Assembly (NCBI GenBank): GCA_964007475.1
Contig: OZ023273.1
Span: 72,455,842-72,519,841, forward strand
From: Hybos culiciformis
Lineage: Eukaryota; Arthropoda; Insecta; Diptera; Hybotidae
Length of the DNA: 64,000 nucleotides
Reading direction: 5' to 3'
The position numbers were made by a program, and so were the translations under genes. Shown here one piece after another: positions 25,790-36,730 of this stretch (position 1 is the stretch's first letter; every line of letters begins with the position of its first letter). Under the pieces are notes generated by a model that was not told the DNA's origin, ran no database searches, and saw only the letters and a program-made list of their open reading frames with translations.

Positions 25790-26215
25790 TAATTTTCCCA
25801 ATTTTTGGGCTGGTGAAGGTGGTAGAGGCGGTCCCTAGAATGTTGAATCCGGGACGGTTTTTGGGAGAAAGCCCCCATTTCGAAGATATGATCTTTCAAA
25901 GTTTTTATACGAAATTCGTTATTTATTTTTTTTGTGAAAAAACTTTGACGAGAATTTAATTTTTAAAAAAGGACGGGGGCGGGGCGCCGCAAACCCCACT
26001 GACCAACCGCCCGCCCGCCGCCCCGCCCCATCCTCGTATTTTAAAAATTAAATACTCGTCAAAGCTCTGTTTAAATTTTTTTGTGAGAAGTAACGTATCA
26101 AAACTTTGAAGGGTCATATCTCCGAAATGGGGGCTTTCTCCCAAAAACCGTTTCGGATTCAATATTCTAGGGACCGCCTCTACCACCTACCCAAAAATTG
26201 GGCAAATTGGGCGCA
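25790..26215. repeat. Palindromic element, family also at 48.4-49.2 kb
   Basis: Arms at 25790-25915 and 26090-26215 carry GGTAGAGGCGGTCCCTAGAA, TTTTTGGGAGAAAGCCCCCA and ATTTCGAAGATATGA, and the centre is a GC-rich inverted pair (GGACGGGGGCGGGG / CCCCGCCCCATCC). Apparent open frames across it (25956-26186, 26106-26372) are translations of the palindrome, not genes. Confidence 0.85.
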
Positions 26216-27539
26216 AAAAAAAATATCCATACAAAAATATATGAAAACTTTGGAGGGAAAAAATTGCCGCCAACTTCCTAAAAGTATGCAATTGTTAGTT
26301 TATTTTTTTCTCAAAGAGCTCATTTATTATTTGATCCCTGAGTATTTGAATAAATTTCCTGTAACCGAATAAAATTTCCTGTATTGTGACTACAATTTAA
26401 GTACTTATTTTTTCCTGGGAAATTGTTTACGATATTGTTTTACGGTATTGCTGCGAAAAACAACAAGAAGTTGCTAACTTCTCTACGATTTGTTTGACAT
26501 TGATATGATGCATGTGAGAGGTATACATTTGCAATTTTTTTTTTTTTTGTATTTGTCTTTATTGAAATATTGTGAGTGTGAGTGATATTATTTTTGTTTA
26601 TAGTATTACGCAGTTCAAAATGAAGAATGGAAATACAATATAGAGCAATGTAAATACAATTTACATCACCGGGAAATGTAAATACAATTTACATTCCTCT
26701 ATAATTGCATGTGTATTGATGCATGTAATGGACCATTTACCGAGCTAAATTTGCGAATGTAAATACAACTTACCGAAGACATGCGCATTAAAATACATTA
26801 GATTAAGTTATTTTTTAACCGTAATTTTTTTTCATTAATAAAATAAAATAAATATATACCAGTGTTTCGATTTTTATTTTATTCGGGCGCCCGCAGTAGT
26901 TTTATTTTTTAAAATGTAGGTGCTTTATTTTTATTTTTTTTTTTTCGCTCTTTCCTTTTTAATTTTTTCAAAATATTTTTTATAAAGATTTTACGTACGA
27001 ACAAAACAAAAAAATTCAATTAAAAATTTTGGAGAATAATGTGTTTTAAATGAAAATAAATAATTGCTCTCACAGCTTTTTCAAATGATTCCCCTTTTTT
27101 TTCATTTTAATGTAATAATCTCTTGAAGTAAAAGTTAGGATCATTCAAAATAAAATGAATAATAATAAAGCTTTTTTCACCATAAATAATGAATATTGTA
27201 AACAATACGTTTGTAATTGTGTTTATATAGTGGTAAATGATATAAGTTACTCTATTTGTGTTGTTCCGTCCGTTGAATCGTTTTTATTTATTTTTTTTAT
27301 CGACTGAAGATTTAAAACAGTGAGAAATGTGGGAATATGCTTCAAATAATTTAATAAAATAAAAATCATAAATACATATAATATATATATATTTTTATTA
27401 ACTAAAAAAAATGAATTCATTTAATAAGAAAAAAAATTACAGAAATAAAAATTAATAAAAATCGAAAAATCTTCTTTTTTGTAACTAATATTTAAAAAAT
27501 GGCAATTACATTTTTTAAATACATAAAGGAAAATCACAT

Positions 27540-27719
27540 TGATCAATTATTTTGGTCGTATTGAAAATCGAAATTGAGCCTCAAAAGCAAAATATCTTCA
27601 GTTTTTTTTAAACAAAAGACGCCGATCTTTGAGGATAAATTTTAATGCTGAGAAGCATCCTTCTCTGTTAATTTAGAAAGATATGGAAATTCATTGCGTT
27701 TTATCTCCCAAAAGTGTAA
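27540..27719 (-). pseudogene. hAT transposase C-terminus (3' part of split gene)
   Basis: The minus strand reads NLLHFWEIKRNEFPYLSKLT, then after a frame change FSALKFILKDRRLLF, then TEDILLLRLNFDFQ and a stop. This is the hAT dimerisation domain (W...R..(Y/F)P.L...(E)R.FS......R). At least two frameshifts are present. It continues the gene at 31892-33411: the codons for FGINL lie on both sides of the inserted element because of its 9-bp TSD. Confidence 0.85.
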
Positions 27720-28861
27720 CAAATTAATATCGTAGAGAAGTTAGCAATACCGTAAAACAATATCCCAGCAATACCGTAAAACAATATCGTAAACAATTTC
27801 CCAGGAAAAAATAAGTACTTAAATTGTAGTCACAATACAGGAAATTTTATTCGGTTACAGGAAATTTTATTCAAATACTAAATGTCAATTTTATAAATAT
27901 TTTTTGTTTTTATTTTCTCCGATTAATAAAGACATATGTTGTAAAATTAAATAAACAATTTGACGGGATTAAAAAAAATTGTGTGGAAAAAAATAAAAAA
28001 AGTACAGCCAAGGGCTCCGTGAATTATCGCATAATGAATTATCAAATTATTTTTAAAATGAATTATCACATAATTTTTTTTTATGAGATAATTCATCTAA
28101 AAACGAAATAGCACATAAATTGAAAAATGAATTATCTCATAAAAAATTATTTTTATGTGATAATTCATTTTAAAATGAATTAATACATAAACTGAAAAAT
28201 GAATTATCTCAAAAAAAAAATTTAACGAAAAATTTATGCACTAATTCATTTTAAAGTGAATTATCACATAAAAATGATTTTTCGGTATTTATGCACGAAA
28301 TAGCACATAAATTTATATTTTCATATTCTATGATCTAATTTAATTCATTTTAAAATGAATTAGTGCATAAAAACATTTAAAAAAATACGAATTATTACAT
28401 AAAAATTGGTTTGTATGAGATTGTGTGCAAATTCATTTAAAACGAAATGTCGCATAAACTTCCGAAAAGCGCATACCTCCGATTGTTCTGAAATTTTGCC
28501 CTATTTTATTTGGAAAATGGCACATTTTTTTCTTTTTTTGAACGCTTCGCGAGAAGCGAATGGGACACGGTAGCGGTCCTCTATCATGCACAATATCTTT
28601 TTCATACATTTTGTGCGGACAACTTTCTCTTTTACCAGAAGCGAATGGGACGCGGTAGTTATTGGAAGAACATGAATTATCTTATAAAAAAAATGATGTG
28701 ATAATTCATTTTAAAAATTATGTGATATGTCATTATGCGATAATTGACGGAGCCATTATTTGTGCACTAATTCGTTTGAATACGAATTAGCGCATAAATC
28801 TGCATTTTCAAAATTTATGCACTAATTCGTAAAAAAACGAATTATCACATAAAATGTGTTT

Positions 28862-30755
28862 TTTGGTTTTTATGTAGTTCATTAATAATAGCACATAAAT
28901 TCTAAAAAACATATGTGAGTCTCGGGACACACGGAAGAAGTGAAACTTCATGGCAAGTAGTATTTTCTGGGAAGGCTAAATAAATATTTAAAATGGCCAA
29001 GTGCATATAAGATATGACGCCGATCGATTTTTTCGACGGCGACTAGTTGATTTTTGCCCTTCGAATGCTGCGGCCAGCGACTTAAAATTACTTGTTTTGG
29101 GGAATTCGGCGGCTTGGAAAAAATTAAAACCCAGCGACTGCTTGTACCTTGTTCGCATTCTAATTTAAATTCCAATTATATTCTGGAAAACAAATTACCG
29201 TTCGCATTACAAAATTTGATGAGAAGTGGAATTTAAAAATTTAGAAAGAGAAAAAATTTTTGTTGTAGAAAATTTTGACTTTTTATCTCACTTTTTATCA
29301 ATTTTATTTTGTTTTTTTTTTTTCATTTTACTCGAATTTGACAAAAAAAATTGTTGCCAACTATAATAAAATTTCAAAAAGTGAGTGAAAGTAACTATAA
29401 ATATAGCATTTTAACCCTGACAAACTAGAATATGAAAGTTTTGTTTTTTTTTTTCATTTTACTCGAATTTGACAAAAAAAATTGTTGCCAACTATAATAA
29501 AATTTCAAAAAGTGAGTGAAAGTAACTATAAATATAGCATTTTAACCCTGACAAACTAGAATATGAAAGTGGAATATACATATTCCGGAATATATTTTTA
29601 TATGAAAAATCCAGTTCATTTTCCTGAAATATTCCGGAAAACAGCATATTCCACTAATGCGAAGACCATATTAGAGATAAAAGCATTTAAAAATTCTAAA
29701 ATACTTTTTAAGCTCAAAAAGTTTAGTGGCATAAAATTATTTCAAAATGGCTAGATTTATGGCAACACTGATTGCAGATGATTTCTACTATATTTTAAGC
29801 TGTAAACACAATTCCGGTTATTAGCGACAATAATGTATGAAAAAACAGCAGCGTGGCTTAAATCATGTTTTCTTTTTGTTGCCCGAAAAGTTTAACCTAA
29901 AATAACTTTTTCAAATATGCCTGAAAAATTTCATGTTTATTAGTACTTCTTCTGAAATGGAATTGTAATAAACATATTCCTCCTGCATTTTATTAGTGTA
30001 ATTGAATGTCAAAAATAAATTACACTAACAAACTACAAATTACATTAAGAAAAATTTTTTTCTCATTTCATCTAACCACTTGGTTAGGGTTCAGTTTCAT
30101 CAAAAATTGAATCGAATAATCTAGTTATAAAAACCATCCACTAGAGGGACATTTGTTAATTCAATACAATTAGAAAGAGAACACAATATAAATTATCATT
30201 GTTTATTTTATTCTTTTCTTTTTATTTTCATGACAACAGAAATGCCATGAAAAGTTTTTGAAGTGGTTTTTTTTTAAATTAATTTTATGAAAATAATGAA
30301 ACATAATAAATTTAAATGAAAATTTTTAATTTTTTTTCACATCGATTTGGAAAAAAATTATTTTTTTTTTGCATTAAATAAAAAATTGTATAATTTTTCT
30401 TTTCGCGGATATGAAAAAAAAAAATTAGTACTAAGTGCACAAAATTGTGAACGAAAAATAGAAAATTGTGGTTAAAAAATAAAAATATAATTGGAAAAAT
30501 ATTTGAAAATAAAAAAGGTTTGTGCCAAAAAAAAAACTTGTTGGTTCCCGGAAATTCATATTGTTTTTTTGTTCTTTCGTCTTTATTTCACAAAATTTTT
30601 TATTATTGTTTTTTTTTTTTTGCCTTTTTTTTTGACAATAATCGTTCGGATTTTGACAATAGCCGTTCGGTTTTTGACACTTACATTTTTTTCACTCTCA
30701 ATCACAATGCCTCTAAAGAAGTTTCACTTCAAAAAAATTTTACGAAAATTTTATG
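28862..30755. other. Extra interior of copy 2, no recognised gene
   Basis: This segment is absent from copy 1. Two overlapping opposite-strand frames at 28948-29236 lie in a locally less AT-rich stretch (CTGCGGCCAGCGAC, GGGGAATTCGGCGGC) and might be captured foreign sequence, but neither resembles a family I know. Frames at 29563-29754 and 30466-30837 are likewise unassigned, the latter low-complexity. Confidence 0.45.
29324..29585. repeat. Tandem duplication, 131-bp unit, two copies
   Basis: CATTTTACTCGAATTTGACA starts at 29324 and 29455 and the ~130 bp after each are essentially identical, ending CAAACTAGAATATGAAAG. A young local duplication. Confidence 0.9.
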
Positions 30756-31891
30756 CACTAATTCATTTAAAAACGAATTATCACATAAAATTTATGAGAT
30801 AATTCATTTATTTTCAAATTCATTTTGGTTTATGTGATAATTCGTTTTTAAATGAATTACTGCATAATATCATACAAATCGATTTTATGTGATAATTCGT
30901 ATTTTTTTATATGTTATGACATTATGCGATAATTCGTCTCACCTAACCAAGCCTAGTGATATTTCGCATAGTTCTAAAAAATTCTAAAACGCTTTTAAAT
31001 ATTTATCAAATGTTAATGGTAATTTTGAATTTAAAGCCATTTTGATTTTGAAGTGGTAGGTTAAAATATTTCATAAATAAAAAAAAATAATTTTATGTTA
31101 TGAATTAAAAGAAAAAAACATGAAACGTATGTAACTAAAAATTAAAAAATAAAAACTATAAGTTAAAAAATTTTTTTTAAGAAAAGATGCTTTTTATCGA
31201 AGAGCCCAAAAACTTTAAAATAAGAATTTGTTTTTGGAAGGTCTTGATTAAATGTTCAAACTATTTTAAAAAGCGTTCGAGACCTTTTCAATGTACCCAA
31301 TCAATATCTCTTATTGGTCTCGAACGCTTTTTAAAATAGTTTGAACATTTAATATCAAGACCTTCCAAAAACAAATTCTTATTTTGAAGTTGGAATTTTT
31401 TTTTCGTGCCCAATTTTTGGGTAGGTGGTACAGGCGGTCCCTAGAATATTGAATCCCAGACGGTTTTTGGGAGAAAGCCCCCATTTCGGAGATATGACCC
31501 TTCAAAGTTTTTATACGAAATTCGTTATTTATTTTCTCATGACGGCTTTTCTAAATGCGTTCACACTTTCACTTTTTGAATTTTTTTTTTTCTCTTTTTT
31601 AATATCTTTTTCCTTTTTTCGGGACTTTTTTTTGTTTTTTTGTTTTTCATTTTTTGACAAAAAATTGCCGCCAACTTCCTAAAAGTATGCAATTGTTAGT
31701 TTATTTTTTTCTCACAGAGCTCATTTATTATTTGATCCCTCCGTATTTGAATAAAATTTCCCGTAACCGAATAAAATTTCCTGTATTGTGACTACAATTT
31801 AAGTACTTATTTTTCCCTGGGAAATTGTTTACGATATTGTTTTACGGTATTGCTGGGAAAAACAACAAGAAGTTGCTAACTTCTCTACGAT

Positions 31892-33411
31892 CAAATTAAT
31901 TCCAAAATCTTGTTTTGCGGGAGAAAATCGTTCAATTTCTTGATAAATATCAGGCTCATTTGAATTTGTTTGAGAATAATTTTCATTAATTGTGCTATCT
32001 AAGTATTCTCTCATCATTTCTTCAAGATCTTCGGAAGTATCAGAAGAACTTTTAGATAATAAGTTTGATGAAGTTTCCGTTGAGACTACAGAATTATCAG
32101 TAGATGATGAAGAAACTACTTGATCTGAACTGCTAGTCGAATGTACTAAGTTAGTATAAGAATCGCAAGCAAGACTCGATACGTTATCTAAATATTTGCA
32201 ATGATTATATATTTGTTTTAGGTGCTGCACGGCAATTTGTTTTCTTCGAATTTTAAGTAATAGTTGAATCGGGAATCTAAATATAAACTGGAATCTAAAT
32301 ATAAAATGGTTTTGAAGCAACTTTTTTGTCCTAACTTCAATGTACCCCAACAATTGTTTTGATAATGGACCTGAAATTTTGTTAAGTTTAATTTTCATTT
32401 GCAACCATAATTCATAGAAATCACCCATAGGCAATTGTTCTTGTTGGAGTTGTACAGTTGCGGTTTTTAATGGCTAACAAATTTTTTTAGGAACTCGTTA
32501 GCAGACAACTAAACTTCGTAAACTATCAATCTTAGTTTTGATGTCATTGCTCTTCATTAGTCCCAAACGCATAGCTGTACACTGTACAGTATGAGCAGCA
32601 CACCGAACTGCGTTTACTAAAAAAATTTGCCTATCTCTAAAACTGCAAATTTCAATTCCATCAAAAAAAAGTATATCATCTGGATCATTTTCGTTGTCCG
32701 AGAAATTTTCTAACTCTTTATTTAGAAGTGAGGACGCCTTCAGGATATTTCGTCCATTGTCGGTAGTTACAGTATAGACCCGATTTATATAACCAAAGAT
32801 TTTATATATTCTGCGGTATGTTTCTCATGTAGCTCGATCATTTCTAAGGTAAAAATCTTTACTTTTGAATCGATCTCAATTTGGGAATTTATACCCAAAA
32901 TTGATCTATCTAATCTTGTTACCTCGTCAAATTTCAAAGAAAATAATCCTTTTTTCAAAGTTTTAGAAATATAATTTTTACAGTCAATACATTTTATCGC
33001 TATTGTTCTTGAAGTACATTTGAAATTATAGTAATATCAAGTGCGCTTAACATGGGACCCACTAATTGTCGGAATCCACGCGATTCAATAAAATTGTAGG
33101 AACACCCGCCGTTTACAATCATATCAATCATATCAATAATAGAAATTAACACATTTTCCTTATTAATCTGTAATTTTATAAGTTGATTTTTTTTTTGAAC
33201 AAATTTTATTTTTATTCTTCAAAATTTCGAGCTGATAAAGCTCATAAATCTTTAGATGTATGTTTTGAAGATGACGACGAATATTGTATAATTTTCCAGT
33301 TAAAACTGTATTGCATAAATTACAAATGTCTTTATTTTCTCCACTGGAAGAAAAATATTTTCTTAGGCCGAGTTCCTTTTTTCTTCCCATATTAACACAT
33401 TCTATATACAT
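31892..33411 (-). pseudogene. hAT transposase, BED finger and catalytic region
   Basis: The N-terminal frame (33411-33163) has a BED-type zinc finger: CNLC, then HLQNIH after the expected spacing. Downstream on the minus strand come VTTDNGRNILKASSLL (catalytic Asp region), then VRCAAHTVQCTAM, then, from 32434, LPMGDFYELWLQMKIKLNKI and an acidic Ser-rich segment ending FSPAKQDFGINL at the insertion point. These are the ordered hAT blocks: BED, DNGxN, CxxH (here CAAH) and the insertion domain. Several in-frame stops and shifts (for example after SLVVC near 32505) make it inactive. A short tract around 32280-32310 repeats FRFQFIFRFP-like codons. Confidence 0.88.
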
Positions 33412-34334
33412 ATTTTATTTTTGAAGCAAAACACAGAGCTAAGTAAAATTGTAGCAAATTTGGTGGCAAAGGTTATTTTTTGGTTCAAAAAAATTTTGCA
33501 AATTAAGCGCTCTTTGATTTTTTATTTTAATTTATATAAATGGAAAAAACTTTTAATTAATAAATAGTGTTTTATAATTTTATAATACATATTATAAAAT
33601 TAAAATGTAGCTAAAAACTTATTTGAGAACTTAGTTGAAAACTGTAAAATTACATATATGAATTAATGCAATTGAATATGGCTATAAAATGGATGTAAAA
33701 AATATTGGAAACGTTGACAGATACATAAATTTAAGTATTGAGATCCTATTTCATTTTAAAAATTTAATTGTAAAAAAAACTAGTCTATTCAGAAATCAGT
33801 TTTTTAATAGCGGGTTGAATGAACTATTTTTCAATATTGTGGGCAGCGTTCTGCAATATTCACAGCTTTTTCTTGCAATCTTATTTTCACAATAGAATTA
33901 ACATAATCTTGTGATCATTCATAAAAAAATGAAGACACCGGATAAAATATCACTAAAGTCCCAACTAATTTTCACCATGTTTTACCACTTACTATGACAA
34001 AACACTTATATGTATATATGCATTTAAACAAGCATTTGTTAATCCTGTTGTAGTTAATAAGGATAATAAACGCTAAAAAAAGTACGAATTTTCCGGGAGA
34101 AAAATAAGTTAGAAAAGTGATCACATTTCATTTCATGTTTCATGTTTTTGTTTTATTTTTTTTACAGAGATCATGTAACCACTAAAGTTAAAAACATTAT
34201 ATCCTATAAAACAAATTTATAATATTGGACGCACTAAACTCGTTACAAATAATTTTATTAAAGCCTTGAGAAACAACATAGGTATATTTTGGCATTGATA
34301 GTATAGATATCGATCAAGTAATTTATCATTATAG

Positions 34335-34560
34335 GTTTTCCCAGCTCAAAATATGCAAAAAAAAATTTTCAAAATAGATAGCTCGGTTGAAATAAAGATT
34401 ACCTACCCAAAAATTTTGGGTAGGGATCTACGGTTAGGGTTTTCCCGGCTCAAAATATGCAAAAAAAAATTTCCAAAATAGGTAGCTCCGGTGAAATAAA
34501 GATTACCAGACCAAACATTTTGGGTAGGAATTCATAATTATCGTACTTTGCTGCTGCCTG
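34335..34560 (-). repeat. Two units of the ~105-bp satellite
   Basis: In reverse orientation each unit contains TTACC(T/A)(A/G)CCCAAA...GGTAG(C)TC and GCTCAAAATATGC, matching the array at 43612-44760. The same pair lies at 51567-51760. Confidence 0.8.
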
Positions 34561-34696
34561 GCACTTTCAGACTTTTTTAATTTCAAATATAGGGCCCAAT
34601 ATTACAAGCAAAAAAATTACATAGCCTACCAATAAAAAAATTAAAACCTATTATTATGTTCCAAAAAATTAAAAAATTAAAGAAAAAAAAGTATTC

Positions 34697-34766
34697 TTTG
34701 GGAATCGAACCTGACACCCTCACTCTCATAGTCTGATGTTCTAGCCACTAAGCCATATCGTCCATA
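34697..34766 (-). repeat. tRNA-like Pol III promoter module (SINE head)
   Basis: On the minus strand, A box TGGCTTAGTGG (34755-34745) is followed 33 bp later by a perfect B box GGTTCGATTCC (34711-34701). The acceptor stem does not pair, so this is tRNA-derived rather than a tRNA gene. Confidence 0.75.
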
Positions 34767-34779
34767 TGATTTTGGATTT

Positions 34780-35200
34780 CTAAAATATAATTAAAAAATT
34801 CTAATTTATGACATTTTATTATAAGTTATAATGTGCAGTGCAATTTTTCCCTCTTTTTTATTATCTAATATGTTTGTAAACTTCTGTTTTAGATTTTAAG
34901 ATTTTTAAAGTAGAATAAAACTCGTACATTTTTTTATGATATTTTGTTATAAGTTGCAATGTGCAGTGCGATTTTTTTCCCTTTTTTTTATTATCTACTA
35001 TCGAATGTTTGTTAACTTCTGTTTTAGATTTTAAAATTTTTAAAGTAGAATAAAACTCGCACATCTTTTTATGATATTTTATTATAAGTTGCAATGTGCA
35101 GGCGAATTTTTTCCCTTTTTTATTTCGAACGGTTGTCTTCTGTTTTAGGAAACATAATTTTTTTGCATTATACACTTAATATTGGTAATCAGGATGAATA
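34780..35200 (-). repeat. Inverted-repeat arm with ~150-bp subunits (left)
   Basis: Reverse-complement partner of 36728-37540. Each subunit holds ACTTATAA(T/C)AAAAT, TTTTATTCTACTTTAAAAAT and AAAACAGAAGT. The apparent 104-codon minus frame here is a translation of the repeat. Confidence 0.8.
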
Positions 35201-36486
35201 TTATTGGAAAATAAACAATTTTTTTTTAATAGGAAACAACATTTTTTTGCATTATATACTTAATATTGGTAATCTGGATGAATATTTTTTTCATAATAAT
35301 TAGTTTTTTTGAGATATTTAAACAAACCAAAATGTTTTTATCAGCCACTAATTCATAATTTTTTTATTTTTTCTGTATACATATTCTATATACATATTCC
35401 ATATACTAGAAGAAATTTTTTGTACAGAAAATTTAATTAAAAATCTAAAGATTGCAAAGAGTAAAATGCATGGCAATATTGTAAGCCAAAAATTAAATGA
35501 GTTATAAAAATAATGCTTTCAAAATTTTTTTTTTTTTATACAGAAACTTTTTTTTTATTGAATTAGAAAAATTAAGTAGAGTTAAAGAGTTAACTTATAA
35601 TCCTAGTATTAAGAGTTAAAATCCTAGACGAAACTTTGAATACAAAATTCGGATCTGTTTAAAAGAGTGCATATAATTTTTAAAAAATATGAATATAGTT
35701 TTTAAATGTATACAATACAACTCACTTTCAAACAAAATAAGTTTTATATTTTTAAAATATTCAAATCACTTTATATGAATTATTAAATATAATTCCTTTA
35801 TTTAAAAAATTAACTCGTCGGTGTTATCAAACATAAACAAAAATTTCTTCTTAACTCGCCTGTTATCATCAAACATAAACAAAAATTTCTTCCTTTAAGA
35901 AAGGGAAAAAAAAATATTTTTTTTTGAGCGAGCATTGTATGAACATTTTTTTCTTAATTTTGCTCGGCTAAAACAAAAAAAGGTTTTCTCTTATCGTAAT
36001 ATTGAGGGCGATATAAAAGAAAAATTAAGTTTACATTGAAGAGCGTAATTTTATTTTAAAAAATAAAAATAAAGCTCCTGTGGCAAAATTAAAAAATAAA
36101 AATTTTGACATTTGTGAGCGATATTACATTTCAATTTGAAATATTTTGGAATTAAGAAACTTTTTGTGGACAAAATAAAATAAAAATCAGAACACTGATA
36201 TATACTGTATAATATAATATCATATTACATAAAATTTTTATAAAATTATATTACATAAACTTTTATTAAATAATAGTAGGTACATACGTTTTTTTTTGAA
36301 TTCGTCTCTTCAATATAATAATTTTTTTTGTTGAAAATTTTAAAATTTTAAATCAAAATCGAATAAAATTAAAATAAATGAAAATATTTATAATACTTTG
36401 ACTCGAGCGTCAACAGAAGAAAAAAAAATAATTTACAGAAACTATTTCAGAATTTTTTTACAAATCGTAAAAATTTTAAAATTAAA
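35201..36486. other. AT-rich hAT right flank, no gene
   Basis: A second copy of GCATTATA(C/T)ACTTAATATT lies at 35239-35262, a direct duplication of the arm end. The right subterminal region and terminus of the hAT lie at about 36040-36197. Nothing else is recognised. Confidence 0.5.
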
Positions 36487-36730
36487 ATATGAAAAAAAAC
36501 ACACGAAGCAGTCATAGAACTGCCTACAGAAGTTTATACTTAAAAAATTTAAACTATGAAATAACAGTGGCTACAAAAGACAGTACAAAATGTAAATTAA
36601 AATATTTTTATTTTAATTTACATTTTGTACTCAGCAGCCTATTATTTGTAGCCACTGTTATTTCATAGTTTAGATTTTTAAGTATAAACTTCTGTAGGCA
36701 GTTCTATGACTGCTTCGTGTGTTTTTTTCA
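36487..36730. repeat. Near-perfect hairpin, ~110-bp arms
   Basis: Arms read CACACGAAGCAGTCATAGAA...TATGAAATAACAGTGGCTAC...TACAAAATGTAAAT and reverse complement around a short A/T centre at about 36605. Half-copies occur at 50909-50992 and 56560-56605. Confidence 0.9.

Larger units (their letters stand above)
24042..26489. mobile_element. Long-TIR non-coding element, copy 1 (no TSD seen)
   Basis: Ends ATCGTAGAGAAGTAAGCAA and TTGCTAACTTCTCTACGAT continue as inverted repeats for about 150 bp, including GTAAAACAATATCGTAAACA and CAGGAAATTTTATTC words. It interrupts copy B; joining the flanks (AAACTAAGCT with TTGTTTGAC) reproduces the sequence of copy A exactly, so no target duplication is present. 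The interior holds arrays of short inverted words, a hairpin and a palindrome, but no transposase. Copy 2 is at 27729-31891. Confidence 0.85.
23029..26822 (-). mobile_element. Hairpin-ended family, copy B, split by a long-TIR element
   Basis: In reverse orientation this matches copy A piece by piece: the hairpin at 23029-23170, the A/T-rich palindrome near 23330-23450, and the block with the ATTTACATT repeats at 26490-26790. The element at 24042-26489 interrupts it, and A/T-rich sequence at 23500-23980 is additional. Homology continues to about 26822 (GGTTAAAAAAT in copy A). Confidence 0.8.
27729..31891. mobile_element. Long-TIR element, copy 2, with 9-bp TSD inside the hAT gene
   Basis: Perfect ends ATCGTAGAGAAGTTAGCAA / TTGCTAACTTCTCTACGAT and about 150 bp of inverted repeat bound 4163 bp. 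CAAATTAAT is duplicated at 27720-27728 and 31892-31900. A 9-bp TSD with long TIRs fits Mutator-like (MULE) or a related superfamily; no transposase is seen to prove it. Compared with copy 1 it has an extra 1.9-kb interior (28862-30755), lacks the right half of the palindrome, and has a different right interior (31540-31735) shared with the MITE at 37083-37455. Confidence 0.88.
33390..34790 (-). repeat. Composite repeat block matching 51.3-52.3 kb in reverse
   Basis: TTTGAAGCAAAACACAGAGC, CTGTTGTAGTTAATAAG, the TTTTCCGGGAGAAAAATAAG block, the satellite pair and a tRNA-like module appear in the same order, reversed, at about 51310-52255. A ~570-bp segment (about 33478-34045) is present only here and is probably a later insertion; its frame at 33689-33895 is unassigned. 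Confidence 0.75.
26860..36197 (-). mobile_element. 9.3-kb hAT transposon with 8-bp TSD, multiply interrupted
   Basis: The left end is CAGTGTTTCGATTTTTATTT and the right end is the reverse of CAGTGTTCTGATTTTTATTT. Both are flanked by ATATATAC (26852-26859 and 36198-36205), an exact 8-bp hAT duplication. Subterminal AAAATAAAAATAAAGC words also match between ends. A decayed BED-finger transposase runs on the minus strand from 33411 to 27540, cut by the 4.16-kb element at 27729-31891. The right part (33.4-35.9 kb) contains further composite-repeat sequence. The original hAT was probably 3 kb or somewhat longer. Confidence 0.88.
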
